From positions 1 to 49,792 of the forward strand of contig QPMI01000076.1 of the NCBI GenBank assembly GCA_004431415.1: a stretch of 49,792 nt of DNA, read 5' to 3'. This DNA is from Cyanophora paradoxa. Its lineage: Eukaryota; Glaucocystophyceae; Cyanophorales; Cyanophoraceae. This document shows, in pieces, positions 27,001 to 39,134 of this stretch. Made by a program: the position numbers and the translations under genes. Below the pieces are notes generated by a model. The model searched no databases, was not told the origin of the DNA, and saw nothing but the letters and a program-made list of their open reading frames with translations. Within the stretch, counting starts at the first letter, position 1. Each line of letters begins with the position of its first letter.

Positions 27001-30000
27001 ATAGCTAGGCCAAGAAAGAAAGGACAAGCGCTTTCGAAAATTTGGAGCGCCCGCCCACTCCCGCGCCCACCTGGGTGCCGAAGCCGGTGGCGTAACGGCC
27101 GCCGAAGGCAGGCGCCGAGCCCGTCCGCGTCGCCGCCTCCGAGGCGACCTGCGTGCGGCGAAACGAGGCGGCGGCTCAGGTCTTAGGGCGAGGGCGAGGG
27201 CGAGGGCGAGGGCAAGGGAAAGGGGGGCGAGGGGCCGGGGGGGCCAGGGGGGGGGGGGGGGGGGGGCGGTGGCGAGGGAGAGGGGGGCGGCGGTTGTTAT
27301 AAGATACTATAAGAGGGGGGGGGGGGGGGGGGGGGGTAGCTTTGGCTCAGGCTTAGGCTTAGGAGGGGGTAGATGGGGGGCCGGGGCCCGTGCGCACGAC
27401 GTCGACCTGTTGGAGGGCTTCCCGCGCGAGGGGCGACTGCTCGTAGGCCCCCGCGCTGTCGAACTCGCCCCCGTGCGCGTGCGCCGGCCGCTCCTGCCCG
27501 CCCGCCGCCCGCCGCCCGTCAGATCAGACGTGAGCACCGCACCGCGCGCAGCTGGCCACTAACTGCAACTATAGCCAGAGCGCACTTATAGCTAGAGCGC
27601 ACTTATAGCTAGAGCGCACTTATAGCTAGAGCGCACTTGCGAGCTTAAGCTTAGGAAGAACCTAAGTATACTAGATTCAGACGCGGGGGATCTCTTATGC
27701 TGAGGGAGCCGCGCAATAGATCTAGACCTAGACCTCATTATAATTGACAGGGCCGGGCTCCGGCGGCGCGGGCGGCGCGGGCGAACCTTGCCCTGGACGA
27801 CGTCGAGGATGAAGTCAGCGGGGTTCCGCTCCTCGTCGCACTTGAAGCCTGCGGGAGGGAGGGAGGGAGGGGGTGAGCGCGGGTCGGGTGCATAGAGCGG
27901 GCGCGAGCCCTAGGCCTCTGCCCTCTAGCCGCATGCCATGGCATCGAGCCCGATCGCGAGCCCTCCCCTTTCTAGCTCCAGCCCCGTGCGGGCGGGCGGG
28001 CGGGTGGGGCCCGGGCCGGGAGCGGGTCCCGTCCCGGAGGGGGGTGGCGGTGGGAGGGAGGGGGGGGGAGAGGGGGGAGGGGGGGGGAAGGGGGGGGAGA
28101 GGGTGTGGGGCTGGGGACGGGGGGTACCCTGGCCCTCGAAGTAGCCGAGGACGGAGCGGGAGTTCTCCCCCAGGGGCCCGAAGTACGCCACGCGCCCGCC
28201 TGCACGCGGGGCGGATCGATGTCAGCATCGGGTCCCTCCCCAAGTTCGGGATCGATTGAAAAAGCTCAAGGTTCGAAAGCGGCCGGGCGTGCGTGCGTGT
28301 GCAGGCGCACCGCGGCGGAGGAGGAGGAGCCAGTCGAACATGGCGAAGAGGGAGGACGAGGGCTGGTGGATCTGCGCCAGCGGGCGGGCGTGAATACACG
28401 GGCGGGCCGGGCGTACGTGCGTGCAGGTGGGCGGGCGGGCGGGCGGGCAGGCGGGGCCCCGAGGGCTGGCTTCAGCTTCGGCCTCAGCTTAAGCTTAAGC
28501 TTGAATTCTATCTTGGGCTTTAGCTTCGATTCGAGCGCACGGTGCAGATGACGGCGACGCCGGAGCGGGCGAGGCCCTTGACCGACTGCGCGGAGGCGGA
28601 CGATTGACGTAGCGTTAGCGATCGGGGAGCGCGGTTCGGGGGCCCAAGCCAGCTGCAGGATAAGATCTAGACGTGCAGCGCACCCGCATGATCATCATCG
28701 CCGCGACCGAGTCCAGCCCGCTCGTCGGCTCGTCTGCCGCGGCGGATCACATCACATCACATCGTATCGAATTTGATCCGGGCGCACCGAGGAAGAGGAG
28801 GCTTGGGTTGGAGACCATCTCGATGGCGATCGTCGTCCTCTTCCGGAGCTCGGCTGAGGACGAGGGCCCCAGCAGCGAGTTGGCGTGGGAGTGCAGGTCC
28901 AGCTGCCCCATCACGCGCTCCGCCTGTTTGTTTGACGGAAAGGCTTGTAATTAGATGTAGATAGAAGGAAGGAAAAGAGAGGGAGAGGAAGGGAAAGAAA
29001 GGAAGAGAGATTTGTGCGCACGAAGGCGACCTTCTCCTCGCGGGAGTGCGTGTCCGGGAGCCGCAGCATCGCCGAGAAGACCACCGCGTCCCGCACCGTC
29101 TGCGGGCGATCACGAGGGCGATGGCGCATCAAAGTCAGCCCACGTCGACGTCGACGTTCCTTTTTATTACGACTCTACGACTCTAGATCTGCTTTCCTAA
29201 AAAGGAACTTCGGAATCTATGGCTAACTATGATATTAATTATGAGGAGGAGGATGAGGACCTGGGTGCCGAGGAGGAGGTCGAACTGCTCGACGTAGCCG
29301 GCGATGCGGCTGAAGAACTTGTCCTTCGGTTTCCCGTTCACCAGCACGGTCCCCTGGCGAAGAAAGAAAGGAAGGCGTTGAGATCTAGACGTTCAAGGTA
29401 AGGAAAGAAAGGAACCGAAGTACCGTGATGTTGCCGCCCGTCTTGCGGTTGGCGAGCACGTCCATCAGCGTCGTCTTGCCCCCGCCGCTCGGGCCCATCA
29501 GCTGCGGCGGACCCGGGAGCCGGCGGCGCGGTTCGGGATCAGGTACTTGGCCCAACGGAGCGGAAACGAGGACGGGCTGCAGCTATAGATAGCTCGAGCG
29601 ACTCTGGGGCGCGTACCGCGATCATCATGCCGGGGTGGACGTAGCCCGTGATGTCCTTCAGGAGGACCTGGGTTGAAACGATGTCAGATCTAGAGCTCTG
29701 ATGATTCAGACTACAAGAGAAGAGGACCGACCTTGTCCACCGTCTTGCCCGAGTCGTCCTTGGCCTTCACGGAGTACCCCAGGTTCTTGAACGTGATGTA
29801 GCCCGGGTTCTGTTTGTTTGTTTAGTCCTTGCGCGGCGCGGCGCAGCCTCAGAAACGGTAATCTAGAGGGGATCCGCACCGTGGTGAAGCCGCCGGCGCC
29901 GCCGTTCCCGTTGCCCATCGCCTGCATCTCGCCGTTCGCCCCGAAAATTGTGACCTGGATCGCGGAGAAAAGGCGGGGGTCAAGGCTCATAAATCAAAGA

Positions 30001-33000
30001 CGGGCGAAGAAGGAATACTGGACGCACCTTCACGTCGCCGTCAGAGATGCCGTCCATAGAGGTGCTGCACGGAAACCCGCGTCAGCAAGGTTAAGCGCAG
30101 AGATGGGTCATAGAATACAAAGCTTAATTAATATTATAAGGCGTGCCTGTTGGGGTCGAGGTTCTCGGGCTCCCGGTCGTCCGTGACCTGCGGGACGCCA
30201 CTGTGAGAACGACAAAGGGAAAGAGACCTAGAGCTCTGATGAATTTAAAGATAGAATCGACCTGGACGTCGCCCTCGTGGTAGCTCAGGTGGAACGGGTG
30301 CAGCGTCGGGTCCTGCCACGCGCCCCACAGCCGTCAGCGCCGGCGCCGGCGCCACCGAAATCACAACGGAGAGTAACAGACCTCGAGGGCTGAGACGCGC
30401 ATGTCCTTGAAGCGCTTGTACTGCGCGGCGCGGCCGGGCGCGCGGGGGCGTCAGAACCAGCGGTCATGCACCTCATGGCGTGCATATGGTCGCGCGCGGA
30501 CAGGGAGTGGCATTCTCTCTTGCGCTTATTTAATTACGTATTATATCGTCTAGATCTCGATCTCGCGGGTCGGGTCGGGTCGGGCCGGGCCGGACCTTGA
30601 GGCAGAGGAAGGCGACGAACTCGAGAACGAAGTAGTACGCGATGCCGATGCCGAGGTCGCGCCTGCGCGGCGGCTAAGCAAAACAGGGCAGGGCAGATGC
30701 GGGGGCGGGGGCGTGGGCCGGAGCTCGAGCTGCAGCTGGCGCACCAGACCCACGCCTCGTCCGTCTCGAGCTGGAACTGCTTGAGGGTGAGCTGCCCGCT
30801 CCACGACGGCAGCGCCGCCATCGCCTGCATGACCGGCGTCATCGGCATTCCCGAGAGCGCCATCGCCGTCATGTTCACGCCCGCCATCGGGTTGTCCGCG
30901 TATGGCAGGTCGTACATCTCTGCGAACGAAGGTCGTCGATATGTACGCGCTGGACGATCTGGATCGAATCGCCAGATATATAGATCTAGATAGATTGGGC
31001 ACCGTTGATCGCGAGGGCCTCGATGGGGTACTTCATGAAATCCAGGTAGTGCATCTGTCGCCGTCGGGGACTCGGGATCAGAACCCGCGGCCGGGCAGTG
31101 AAAGGCAGAGAAAGAAGATCTAGAAGAGGGAGGACGCGCCCAGATCCAGGGGCGGGGGATGTGAACTATTTTGCATCGATATATCTCTCGTCGACGTCTT
31201 CCCTCTTAAGGATCGAAGGATAAGGATATGAAATTAAGGTTCGGTTCTTATGGGTATATATGGCAGGATTCTGATTAATTGATTAAGGAGAGGGAGGACG
31301 CGCCCAGATCCAGGGGCGGGGGATGGCGTCGCGGGGCACGAGGAAGCCGCAGAAGATGAACATGATGGAGAGGACGGCAGGCCCGAACGTGCTCCCCGAC
31401 CTGCGCCGCCGCCGCCACCACCACCACCACCGGCGTTGACGTTAGCGAGACGTACGTTTGTATGCGTCGACGTCAGCGTCGAATTCGAAGGCGGACCGGA
31501 CGTCGAGGAAGAGCGTGCAGACGATCTTGATGGCGCCGTCGCTCAGGAGGCGCGTGAGGAACATGCCGAAGAGGAAGACCCCGAAGCGGCGCGCCCCGTC
31601 CTGCGGCGCGACGCGAAGAACATGAGCTCGAGCTCGGGATCCGGGAGCCAATGTGCATCGCACCACGCGCGTGAAGCCGGCGGCGAAGTACGCGATGAGC
31701 GAGAAGAGGAGCGCCTCGAGGAAGAAGAAGTGGATCTCGTGGACGACGTGCGCTAGGAAGAACGACGAGGTCCGGTAGTAGCCGGCCCGCTCCTGCCGGT
31801 AGTACACGGCCCGCTCCTGGAAGAACTTGGCGATCGTCGCCGTCGCCTACGAATTCGGGATCGAACGAACGTTTCGGGATCGAACGCGCACGACTGGTTC
31901 GGGATCGATCGATCGAGCGCTAGCCGCTGAGCGCACCTGCCAGCTGATGCCGGCGACACCGAAGAAGATGATGCTCATCCGGTAGTTCCCACCCCTGCCC
32001 ACGAACGTACGCGAGTCGGCCGCGCCGCCACGCAGGATTGTGCGGCTGGCCATGGCCATGGGTCGGCGCGGGCGCGAGCGCACATGAGAGTTGGGGGGAG
32101 GTTGACGAAGAGGGTCCCCAGCATGAACCCCATCATCGTCGCCTGTCCAAGCCTGCGAGGGGATTTGAAGTGAGCAATTCGAAGTTGAGATCTAGAAGGC
32201 GAGCGGGGACTGCGATTTGATCGCACCGGAACAGGACGGCGATGGGGTCGCGGTAGAGCAGCCTGAGCTGGCGGACCATGCAGAGCCAGAAGGCGAGGAA
32301 GAAGCCCGCGCCGTAGCGGCTCGGCACCTGCGCACGCGCTGCTCAGCTGTATGTATTGCTCCTTCTGGCAAGCTCGCCTGCCCGAGGGTGCGCTGCTCCT
32401 TCATGGAGGCCTGGACGGCCTGCGCCTCCTGCGCCGCGATCGGCCCGTTCTTGAAGGCGTGCCCGAAGCCGGCGTAGGACAGGGGGAGCTGCGGCCCAAA
32501 AGGGTTTCGTCATTGAAGAAAACAGCGAGCCGGGTGGCCATGGATGGCTGACGCGTACGTTCGTGTTGGAGGTGAGGGGGGTCTTGGGGAAAGTGACGGT
32601 GACGGGCTGGCAGGTCTGGCACCCTTCGAAGAACTCGCGGCCCGCAATCTCGACGACCTGGAAGCGAGGAGCGTCACACTCGGCGGCGGCGGCCTGGACG
32701 CGATGCAGTGCTGGCGCCAGCTAAATATGGCGGCACCTGCTGGAGAAAGTCGACGGCGTTCATGTGGGAGGGCATGCGGTAGCCGAGGGACCGGAAGTAG
32801 CGGACGGGGGCGGCCCCACCGGGGCCGTTGTACGCCTGCGCACCCAAGTCGGGCTCGAGTGAGTACTGCATTGCTAGTGCGGCTGGATATGTTCATAAGG
32901 ACTCGGAAGCTTAAGGCGACTACGGCCGCGCACCACGTGCCCGCCGCCGAGGATGACGACGCGGTCGAAGAGCAGGTAGCTCTCTGGAAGGCGAGCGGCG

Positions 33001-34842
33001 TCAGAAGCTTAAGCAGGCTTCGACGGTCGAGATCGAGATCGGTGTCGAGGGAAGAGATCACCCATGGAGGGCTGCAGCAGGCTCATGCAGACGATGTGGC
33101 CCGAGTCGGCGAGGGCGCGGGTGCACTTGCACAGCTGCGGGTGGGCGGGAGGGCGGTGGCGTCGGTGTACGCACACGCGCGTGGCGGATACGGAGCCTGG
33201 CGCTTACATCGAGGGTGGACGAGGCATCGAGGCCGGTAGAGGGCTCGTCTGAGGGCGAAGAGCGGTTGGATGGGAGCAAGCGCGGGCACGGGGCGGGCAG
33301 GGGCGCCGGGCCGGGGCGCGAGAGGCTCAAGAACCGAACCGCACCCATGAGGAGCACCGGGGGACCGACGACGCCTTCAACGGCAATGCTGACGCGCCTT
33401 CGGTGCGGTGCAGAACGCAGATCAGGTGGAATGCAGGTACAGCGGCGGGAAGGACAGCGTGGTCGAATCGGACCTTCTTTCGCCACCGGAGACGCCCCGA
33501 ATCGACGCGGACCCGATGATGGTGTCCTTCACGTGGAAGAGGTTCATGATCTTCAGGCAGGTCTGCACATGCACGCAGGGCGATCAAGCTTAAGGGACGG
33601 ATATATACGAGGTGCAGCGGGCCGGGGGGGCGGCAGCATCTGCCCCAGCTAGCCCACCTCGACGCGCTGCTCGACTTGCTCGGCGGTGAATGTGCTCGGC
33701 AGGCGGCACCGCGCCGAGAACATGACGCTGCGATCGGGAAACCCGGAGGTCAGCTGCAGCTCGGCGTCGATGGCGCCCGGCGACCCCGAAAACGAATCAA
33801 ATTTAAAGGGCTCACGTCTCTTTGACCGTGAGCATCGCTGCGCTCGAGGGCCAAGTCGGCGTCAGCGATGGCACGGGCGAGCCAGCGAGGCCGCGCGCGC
33901 GCTGCTCTGGCGCACGGAAGTGGAGGTCGTCCTGCTCGACCAACGCGCTCTGGCGCTTCCACCGCGCCTCCTCCAGCTGGACGCCTGCGCGATGCATTTC
34001 CGAAAGCTCACGACTCGCCGCAATATGCGGATCGGAGCGCGTGTGTGCTTGCGCACCGTTGAAGAGAATGTCCCCGCTGACGCGGAGGCCGAGTGCCTTT
34101 GCATTCCCGGCGAGCGTTTGCAGGAGAGACGATTTGCCGGCACCTGCGCACGCGTTGACTTTAGCGTTTATATGCATTGCCCGCCTCAAGTTTAGGCAGC
34201 TGCAGGCTAGGCGCACCGGGAACCCCGAGTATAAGGACCAGATTCCCGCTCTGCGCATGCGTAAGCGGATCCCCGCCCTCACTGAGTCAGTCAAGCTTGA
34301 AGCGCTCAAATTGGAATCGGATAACCCTCCACACACCGTAAGGCCTGCCGTGAAGTGCCGCACGATGTGTTGACGGACCTTCTTGGTCCGGGTGAAGCAC
34401 CTGCGCGAAGAGCTCAACTTGGCAATGCACATCGCGAATTCAAAAAAGATGGCTATCTGAAGACATCGCAAATTAAACAGTGTCGCACTCTCCGATGCGA
34501 GGAAGCTTCTGCCCAGCAACGGCCGGAGCGTCAATGTTGAGGTCGCCTGCGGAAAACGAGCAACGGTCAACGGTCATGAGTCATGGCATGCGCATAATGA
34601 GCGTGCGGCTGTGCAAAGCCTGGCAATATAACATCCTAGTCGTTGTCAGTTCGAAGCGCGAGCTCACGAATGGTGAGGGCGACGTCGCCTGCTGGGGCTG
34701 TTCCGAGCTTGTGCTCGCCGAGGTACTGGATGACCAGCGAGTTGGCCCGCGCCCGCCCCGCTGCCGCCGCCGCCCCGGTTTTCGCCGGGTCCAAAAGCAC
34801 GCCCGGGGTCGACACGAGGTCGACGTGGACGTCGTTCTCCAT
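24051..34842 (-). CDS. PDR-type full-length ABCG transporter, many introns
   Basis: More than 30 short exons can be read on the minus strand from ATG 34842. First nucleotide-binding domain: Walker A AGAGKSSLLQTLAG (about 34,108-34,149), Q-loop ALVEQDDLHF, signature RGVSGGER (about 33,490), DEPSTGLDASS (about 33,230) and CMSLLQPS, where the usual switch His is replaced as in PDR first domains. Membrane domain 1 spans about 32,330-30,590. Second domain: Walker A GPSGGGKTTLMDVLA (about 29,480), degenerate signature SSAELRKRTTIAIEM (about 28,840), DEPTSGLDS (about 28,720) and IHQPSSSLFAMFDW (about 28,350). Membrane domain 2 runs from about 26,860 to 24,180. The NBD-TMD-NBD-TMD order and asymmetric motifs define the PDR class, which exports lipids, hydrophobic metabolites or xenobiotics across the plasma membrane. 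The substrate is unknown; the 3' end (24,051) is approximate. Confidence 0.8.
24256..24347 (+). repeat. Pentamer repeats CAGAT and ATCGG
   Basis: Runs of CAGAT (24,256-24,289, interrupted) and ATCGG (about 24,321-24,347) lie in an intron of the ABC transporter gene. Confidence 0.75.
27187..27216 (+). repeat. Hexamer repeat GGGCGA
   Basis: About five copies of GGGCGA, followed by long G-runs (about 27,250-27,266 and 27,314-27,336), in an ABC transporter intron. Confidence 0.7.
27570..27637 (+). repeat. 17-bp tandem repeat, 4 copies
   Basis: The unit TATAGCTAGAGCGCACT is repeated four times with one substitution in the first copy, within an ABC transporter intron. Confidence 0.85.
31126..31325 (+). 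repeat. 36-bp direct repeat pair duplicating exon sequence
   Basis: The phrase beginning GAGGGAGGACGCGCCCAGAT occurs at about 31,126-31,161 and again at about 31,290-31,325. The second copy lies on the transporter exon that encodes AIPRPWIW; the first lies in the next intron. Confidence 0.7.
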
Positions 34843-36289
34843 GCCTCCGAAGCCCTCTAGCTGTAGGAATCACTTTCTACGAAATTCGATCGAAGCCTCA
34901 CTGATGCGTCGGCTACCAGCTAAGGTGCCACGGTGACCTGGCTGGCAGTACCCGGGTCGCAGATCTAGACGTTGGACAACAATGATATCGATTATATGTA
35001 TGATTACAACCAGTTGTGCTGCTGCTGTTCCTACCGTAGTAGTACAATGGCTTTAAGTTGCGACTGGCAGGCAGTGGCAGCAATAGTAGCTGCAATACTA
35101 GGGCGCGGCACTGCGCGCGTGCGTTAAGCTCTCAGCAGCCACCTATACCGTGCGCGCCGCTTCTTACCGTGGTGTGCGCGTATACGTATATGTCACAGTG
35201 TAGCTTTCGCTATAGCTATAGCTAGCCCGCGCGCGCACGCATGCGCAATCTGGCGGGCAAGCTACGTCTAGTAGTACGCCCAGATTGAAGTTAGGCTGGC
35301 TGCCAGCACGTGTGCTCCGCGCCAGCCTGGCAGCTGATGCTGCTGATCTAGATCTAGACCTGCTGGACTGCTCTGCGGCTTGCCTCTGGAATCCTGGACG
35401 TGCTAGTACTACGGTAGCTGGTGCACAGCTGCAGCCGACGCACTGGAGCAAGCCTTTTGAAGAGGAGCGCATGCGGGGGTGTTGGCACCGTACGGCGTAC
35501 GCGCGTGTTGCCGCAGGGCGCCGCCGCCGCCGCGTCGCCTGACGCAGTCGCCGAACGGAGCGCTTCGGCGCCTTACCGGCCCTTACGCAGCTGAATTTCG
35601 CAGTTACGCTTCGATCGGCGCCACCAACGCCGCTGGATCATTTTCCGTGGAAATTCCCGACGAAATTGCGCAGCTGACACTTGCAGCTGGGGGGGAAGAG
35701 AGAAGGGGGGATGAGACGGGAACGAATTCGAACCGGCGCGTCCGGGTACCGGTGTCTATTGCTGTTGGCGGCAGCCAGGCCTGCGCAGCGCTAGCAGCTG
35801 CAGCTGCAGCCTACAGTGCCTCAGCACTAGTACTGGCCGGCGCGCGCGTTCTCCAATTCCCTCGTCCCTGCCGCTCGTCCCGGCCGCGGGCGCCCGACCT
35901 GCAGCCACTGGCGCGCGCGCTCAGCTGCAGCTTCCCCTTCGAATTCAGGCTTCGCCGCCCCGCCGCTCGTCCCGGGCCGGCGCCGGGCGCGCGCCTGCAA
36001 TTGAGTGGGCGCCTCGCGTCGAGTCGTTCCGCGCGCGTCGTTAACGTTCCGCGCGCGTCGTTCTCGAGCCGCCGGCGCCGCGCCGGACCACGGACGGCGC
36101 GTCTGCGATCGCGAGCGCGAGCGCTCCATCGTACGTGGCCGAGCCCCACGAGGACTTGGCCGCGCGCGCCCTGGCCATGCATATGGGCCCCGCCGCCTGC
36201 CCCCGGCAGCAAGGTCGCTCACACGCCCTACAAACAAGGTCGCTCGCATGCCCTACAAACAAGCGCAGGCCGGCCCGGCGGTCCTCGCG
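34843..36289. other. Repeat-bearing intergenic host DNA
   Basis: No gene is supported. It contains CTACCGTAGTA-type inverted repeats (about 35,033 and 35,408), a 20-bp tandem pair GTTCCGCGCGCGTCGTT (36,028-36,066) and a 25-bp tandem pair GGTCGCTCACACGCCC (about 36,211-36,259). At 36,118-36,150 is an unoccupied copy of the transposon insertion site seen at 21,966. Coding frames here are low-complexity. Confidence 0.45.
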
Positions 36290-38580
36290 CTACTTCCTGC
36301 TGACGACCTTCTCGAGCATGACGAGGCGGTTGCTGGGGATCACGAAGGTGGGACCCTGGCTGATCGCCACGAAGATGAGCCCCGTCGACGTCAGCGGGTG
36401 GTTGTACACGACGTGCGCGCTGCCCGCCGCGGCCCGACTCAGCGAGGAGGGGGCGGGGAGGGGCGGGGCCGGGGCCGGGGCACCTGTAAACGTCGGCCTT
36501 CGGGAGGCGGGCGAGGAGGCGCCGGACGGCGGCCTTGCTGGGCGGGGCGCTGCCCGGGATGTGCGGGCCCCGCGCCTCGGGCCCCGCCGAGCTCGCGTCG
36601 TCCTCGCCCTCCCCGTCGCTCTCCGCGCCGGCCCGCGCCCGCGCCACCGAGTCGCGCAGGCGCGCCCCCGTCGCCGAGGAGGAGCGGGCGAGGGCCGAGA
36701 CGGGACGCGCCCCGCCGGCCGTCTGCGGCCGTGGCGCCTGCGCGAGGAGCGGCGTCGCGTTCTTTGAGTGGAGCTCGTACGTGCCCCGCTCCAGGAAGTA
36801 GTACGAGCCTGCGCGGGGCGGGGCGGGGCCGGGCCCGGGTCAGAGCCGGGCGGCGCCCCCGTCTGCCGCCTTCGCACCATCTTCAGTGAAGCCGAGTGAG
36901 AAGTGCCGCACGCCCGTCGCGCTCCGCCAGTTCCCAGCGATGCGGTTGCCCGCGCTGTCCGCGTTGTTCCGCTGCGCAGCCGCACGCGCCAGTCAGCCGC
37001 CGGGCCCGAGCCCAGGCTCGGACCCCCCGCCCCGCCCTTCGTTCGCACCTCGATCTCGCGGCGAAGCAGCCGGTTCTCGATCTGGAGCATCCGGTTCCGC
37101 TTGAGGAGCACGCGCGGGTCGGCGTGGCCCTGCTCCTCCTCGCTCGGCTCCTCGACCCGCAGCTCGGCCAGGCGCGCCTTCAGGAGCTCGCGCTGCTGCT
37201 CGGCCGCCCCGAGGCGCCGCCGCAGCTCCTCGCCCTCCTGCTCCAGACGGATGTTCTCCGCGCTCAGCTTGTTGTACTCCTGCTGCAGCTTTGCTGAGGA
37301 GGAGGAGGTGGCGGGGGGCGGCGAGGCGGAGCGGAGGGGCCGAGGGCCGGGTCCCAGGCCCAGGGCCGGCGTGGAGGCGACGGAGGCGACGGAGCTGGGG
37401 CGCGCGAGCGGCCGCGCCGGCGTGGCGGCCGGCGCCGAGGCCGGCGAGCCCGGCGCGATGGTCGAGGGCGCCGTCGAGGGCGCCGGCGAGGGCGCCTCAA
37501 AGGCCGGCGGCGACGGGCCCGGCGAGCCGTAGCGGTGGTTGTGCGGCGCCCGCTGCGGCGAGGACGCCGCCGCCTGCGCGTGCGCGCCGGGCGCCCCCGG
37601 CGAGCGGAAGTCCGAGAGGGGGTACGCCTCCACCTCGAACGCTGCGCGGGGGTATCAGGATATGCATGCGCGGGACGGGAAACGGGACGGGACAGGGGCG
37701 CACGGGAGCGGAGCGGGGCGACGGCCTCCTGTAGGGCGGCGGCGCGGGGCGGGGCGGAGGGTCCCGTGGCGGCGGCGGCGGCGGCGGAGGCGGCGGCGGC
37801 GGCGCGGCCGGCGGCGACGGCGCGCTGGGCGGCGGCCTCGGCGGAGGCGGCGACCTGCTGCGCGGCCTCGGCCAGAGGCTCCCGGGAGCGGACGAGGCCG
37901 GCGGGCCGGCGGCCTCCAGGAGGCGGCGGAGGGCGCCCGTGGCGTCCGAGACGGCCGCGAGGCGCGCCTCGGCCTCGCCGCGGGCGCGCTGGAGCGCGGC
38001 GAGCGCCTCGAACTCGGCGCGGGTGACGTCCTCGAAGGCGCGCGCGCGCCACGCGGCGACGGCGGCGAGCGCCTGCTCGGCCGCCTGCAGGACGACGGCG
38101 CGCTGGGAGCCGAAGTGCGCGCGGCACGCCGACTCGTGGTCGGCCGCCTCGGCGACCTGCGAGCGCAGCTGACGCTCCCGCGCCTCGGCCTGCGCCAGGC
38201 TCGCCTCGGCGCCGGCCCGCGCCGCCTCGTACTCCTCCCCCAGCTCCCGCAGCGGCTCGTGGCCTCTGTGCGCCCCGACCGCCGCGCACATCGCGCACAC
38301 GACCTGCCGCTCCGCATCAGTGGGCGATCCCTCCGAAACCGCGGCGGTGCTCGCTCGCCTCGTTGCACTTGACGCAGACGAGGGTCAGGAGCTCGGACGG
38401 GTGCTTCCGGCAGCAGCTCTCCCCGACGGCGGCGCCCTTCCGGATCGTGTGGCCGGCGAATGCCCGCTTGCTGTGCCTTGCCTGCGAGCATGTCTCGCAG
38501 TAGCTCATGCGGCATTGCAGACAATGGACGCTGGCCGCCGCCCGCTCGCATTCCGCGCACTGGTGCTCAGCCGAGTCCAT
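36290..38580 (-). CDS. B-box zinc-finger coiled-coil protein
   Basis: The first exon, from ATG 38580, has two Cys/His clusters: a first B-box beginning CAECERAAASVHCLQC, and a second beginning CCRKHPSELLTLVC that continues across a short intron to CAMCAAVGAHRGHE. A long coiled coil follows (about 38,230-37,930). Later exons encode a proline/serine/alanine-rich linker (EAYPLSDFRSPGAPG...), a second coiled coil (KLQQEYNKLSAENIRLEQEG), a segment around GNRIAGNWRSATGVRHFSLG and a C-terminal block ending LVMLEKVVSRK at the stop (36290). B-box plus coiled coil is the TRIM-like arrangement without a visible RING, so a ligase role is not shown. It is probably a scaffold. The first intron donor looks like GC rather than GT, so its boundary is uncertain. 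Confidence 0.7.
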
Positions 38581-39134
38581 GCTACCGCCGCTCTATGGCC
38601 AACTCGACGTGAGGCCAAACGCAAGGCCTAGGCCTCGGATGCTGGATGCTGGCTGGGGCCGCGGTGCCGTTGCGACCAATTAGGCTTAGCTAGACGGCGC
38701 AGGGCAGGCGGGGGAGCCGGGCCACCGCTGCAACAACGCTGCGGCTGCTCCGCCGAGGCGTGCCGCCAGTGTGGCAGCTCCCGGAAGCGTCGCCCTCAGT
38801 CTGCCAAGATAGACCCTGACCGCAGGCCCGGGCTTGAACGAGTCTTGAAGAGCTCCCGGTCACAGTGCAATCCCGCCGGGCCGTAATTCGCCACGCTGCT
38901 GCAAAGCCTGCAACCTAAACTGCAAAACTCACGTACCCCAGTGCAAAAAAAGGAAAGTTGCTCCGCAGGCTCGCAGCCTTCGGCGCCCTCCGCTCGACAA
39001 GCGCTATGCGTCAGCGTGGCAGATGAACCCTTGAACGCAGCGAGAGCGATCGTAGCGATCTTGGAGTCTTCAGCCTAGCGGCCCTCTCGGGCCTGCTCTA
39101 CTCATCTACTATAGCTTAGCGTCATCAGTCAAGC
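38581..39134. promoter_or_regulatory. Shared divergent promoter region
   Basis: This 554-bp gap lies between the start codons of the B-box gene (minus) and the Tmc-like gene (plus). It is GC-rich with no clear TATA box; a TACTATAGCTTAGC stretch lies near 39,108. No tRNA or other gene is seen. Confidence 0.45.

Noticed and set aside
35479-36303. 274-codon plus-strand frame
   Set aside because: Low-complexity, crosses dispersed repeats and tandem duplications, and has no domain.
38700-39000. tRNA genes in the B-box/Tmc intergenic region
   Set aside because: Stem-like fragments exist, but no A-box and B-box pair at proper spacing was found.
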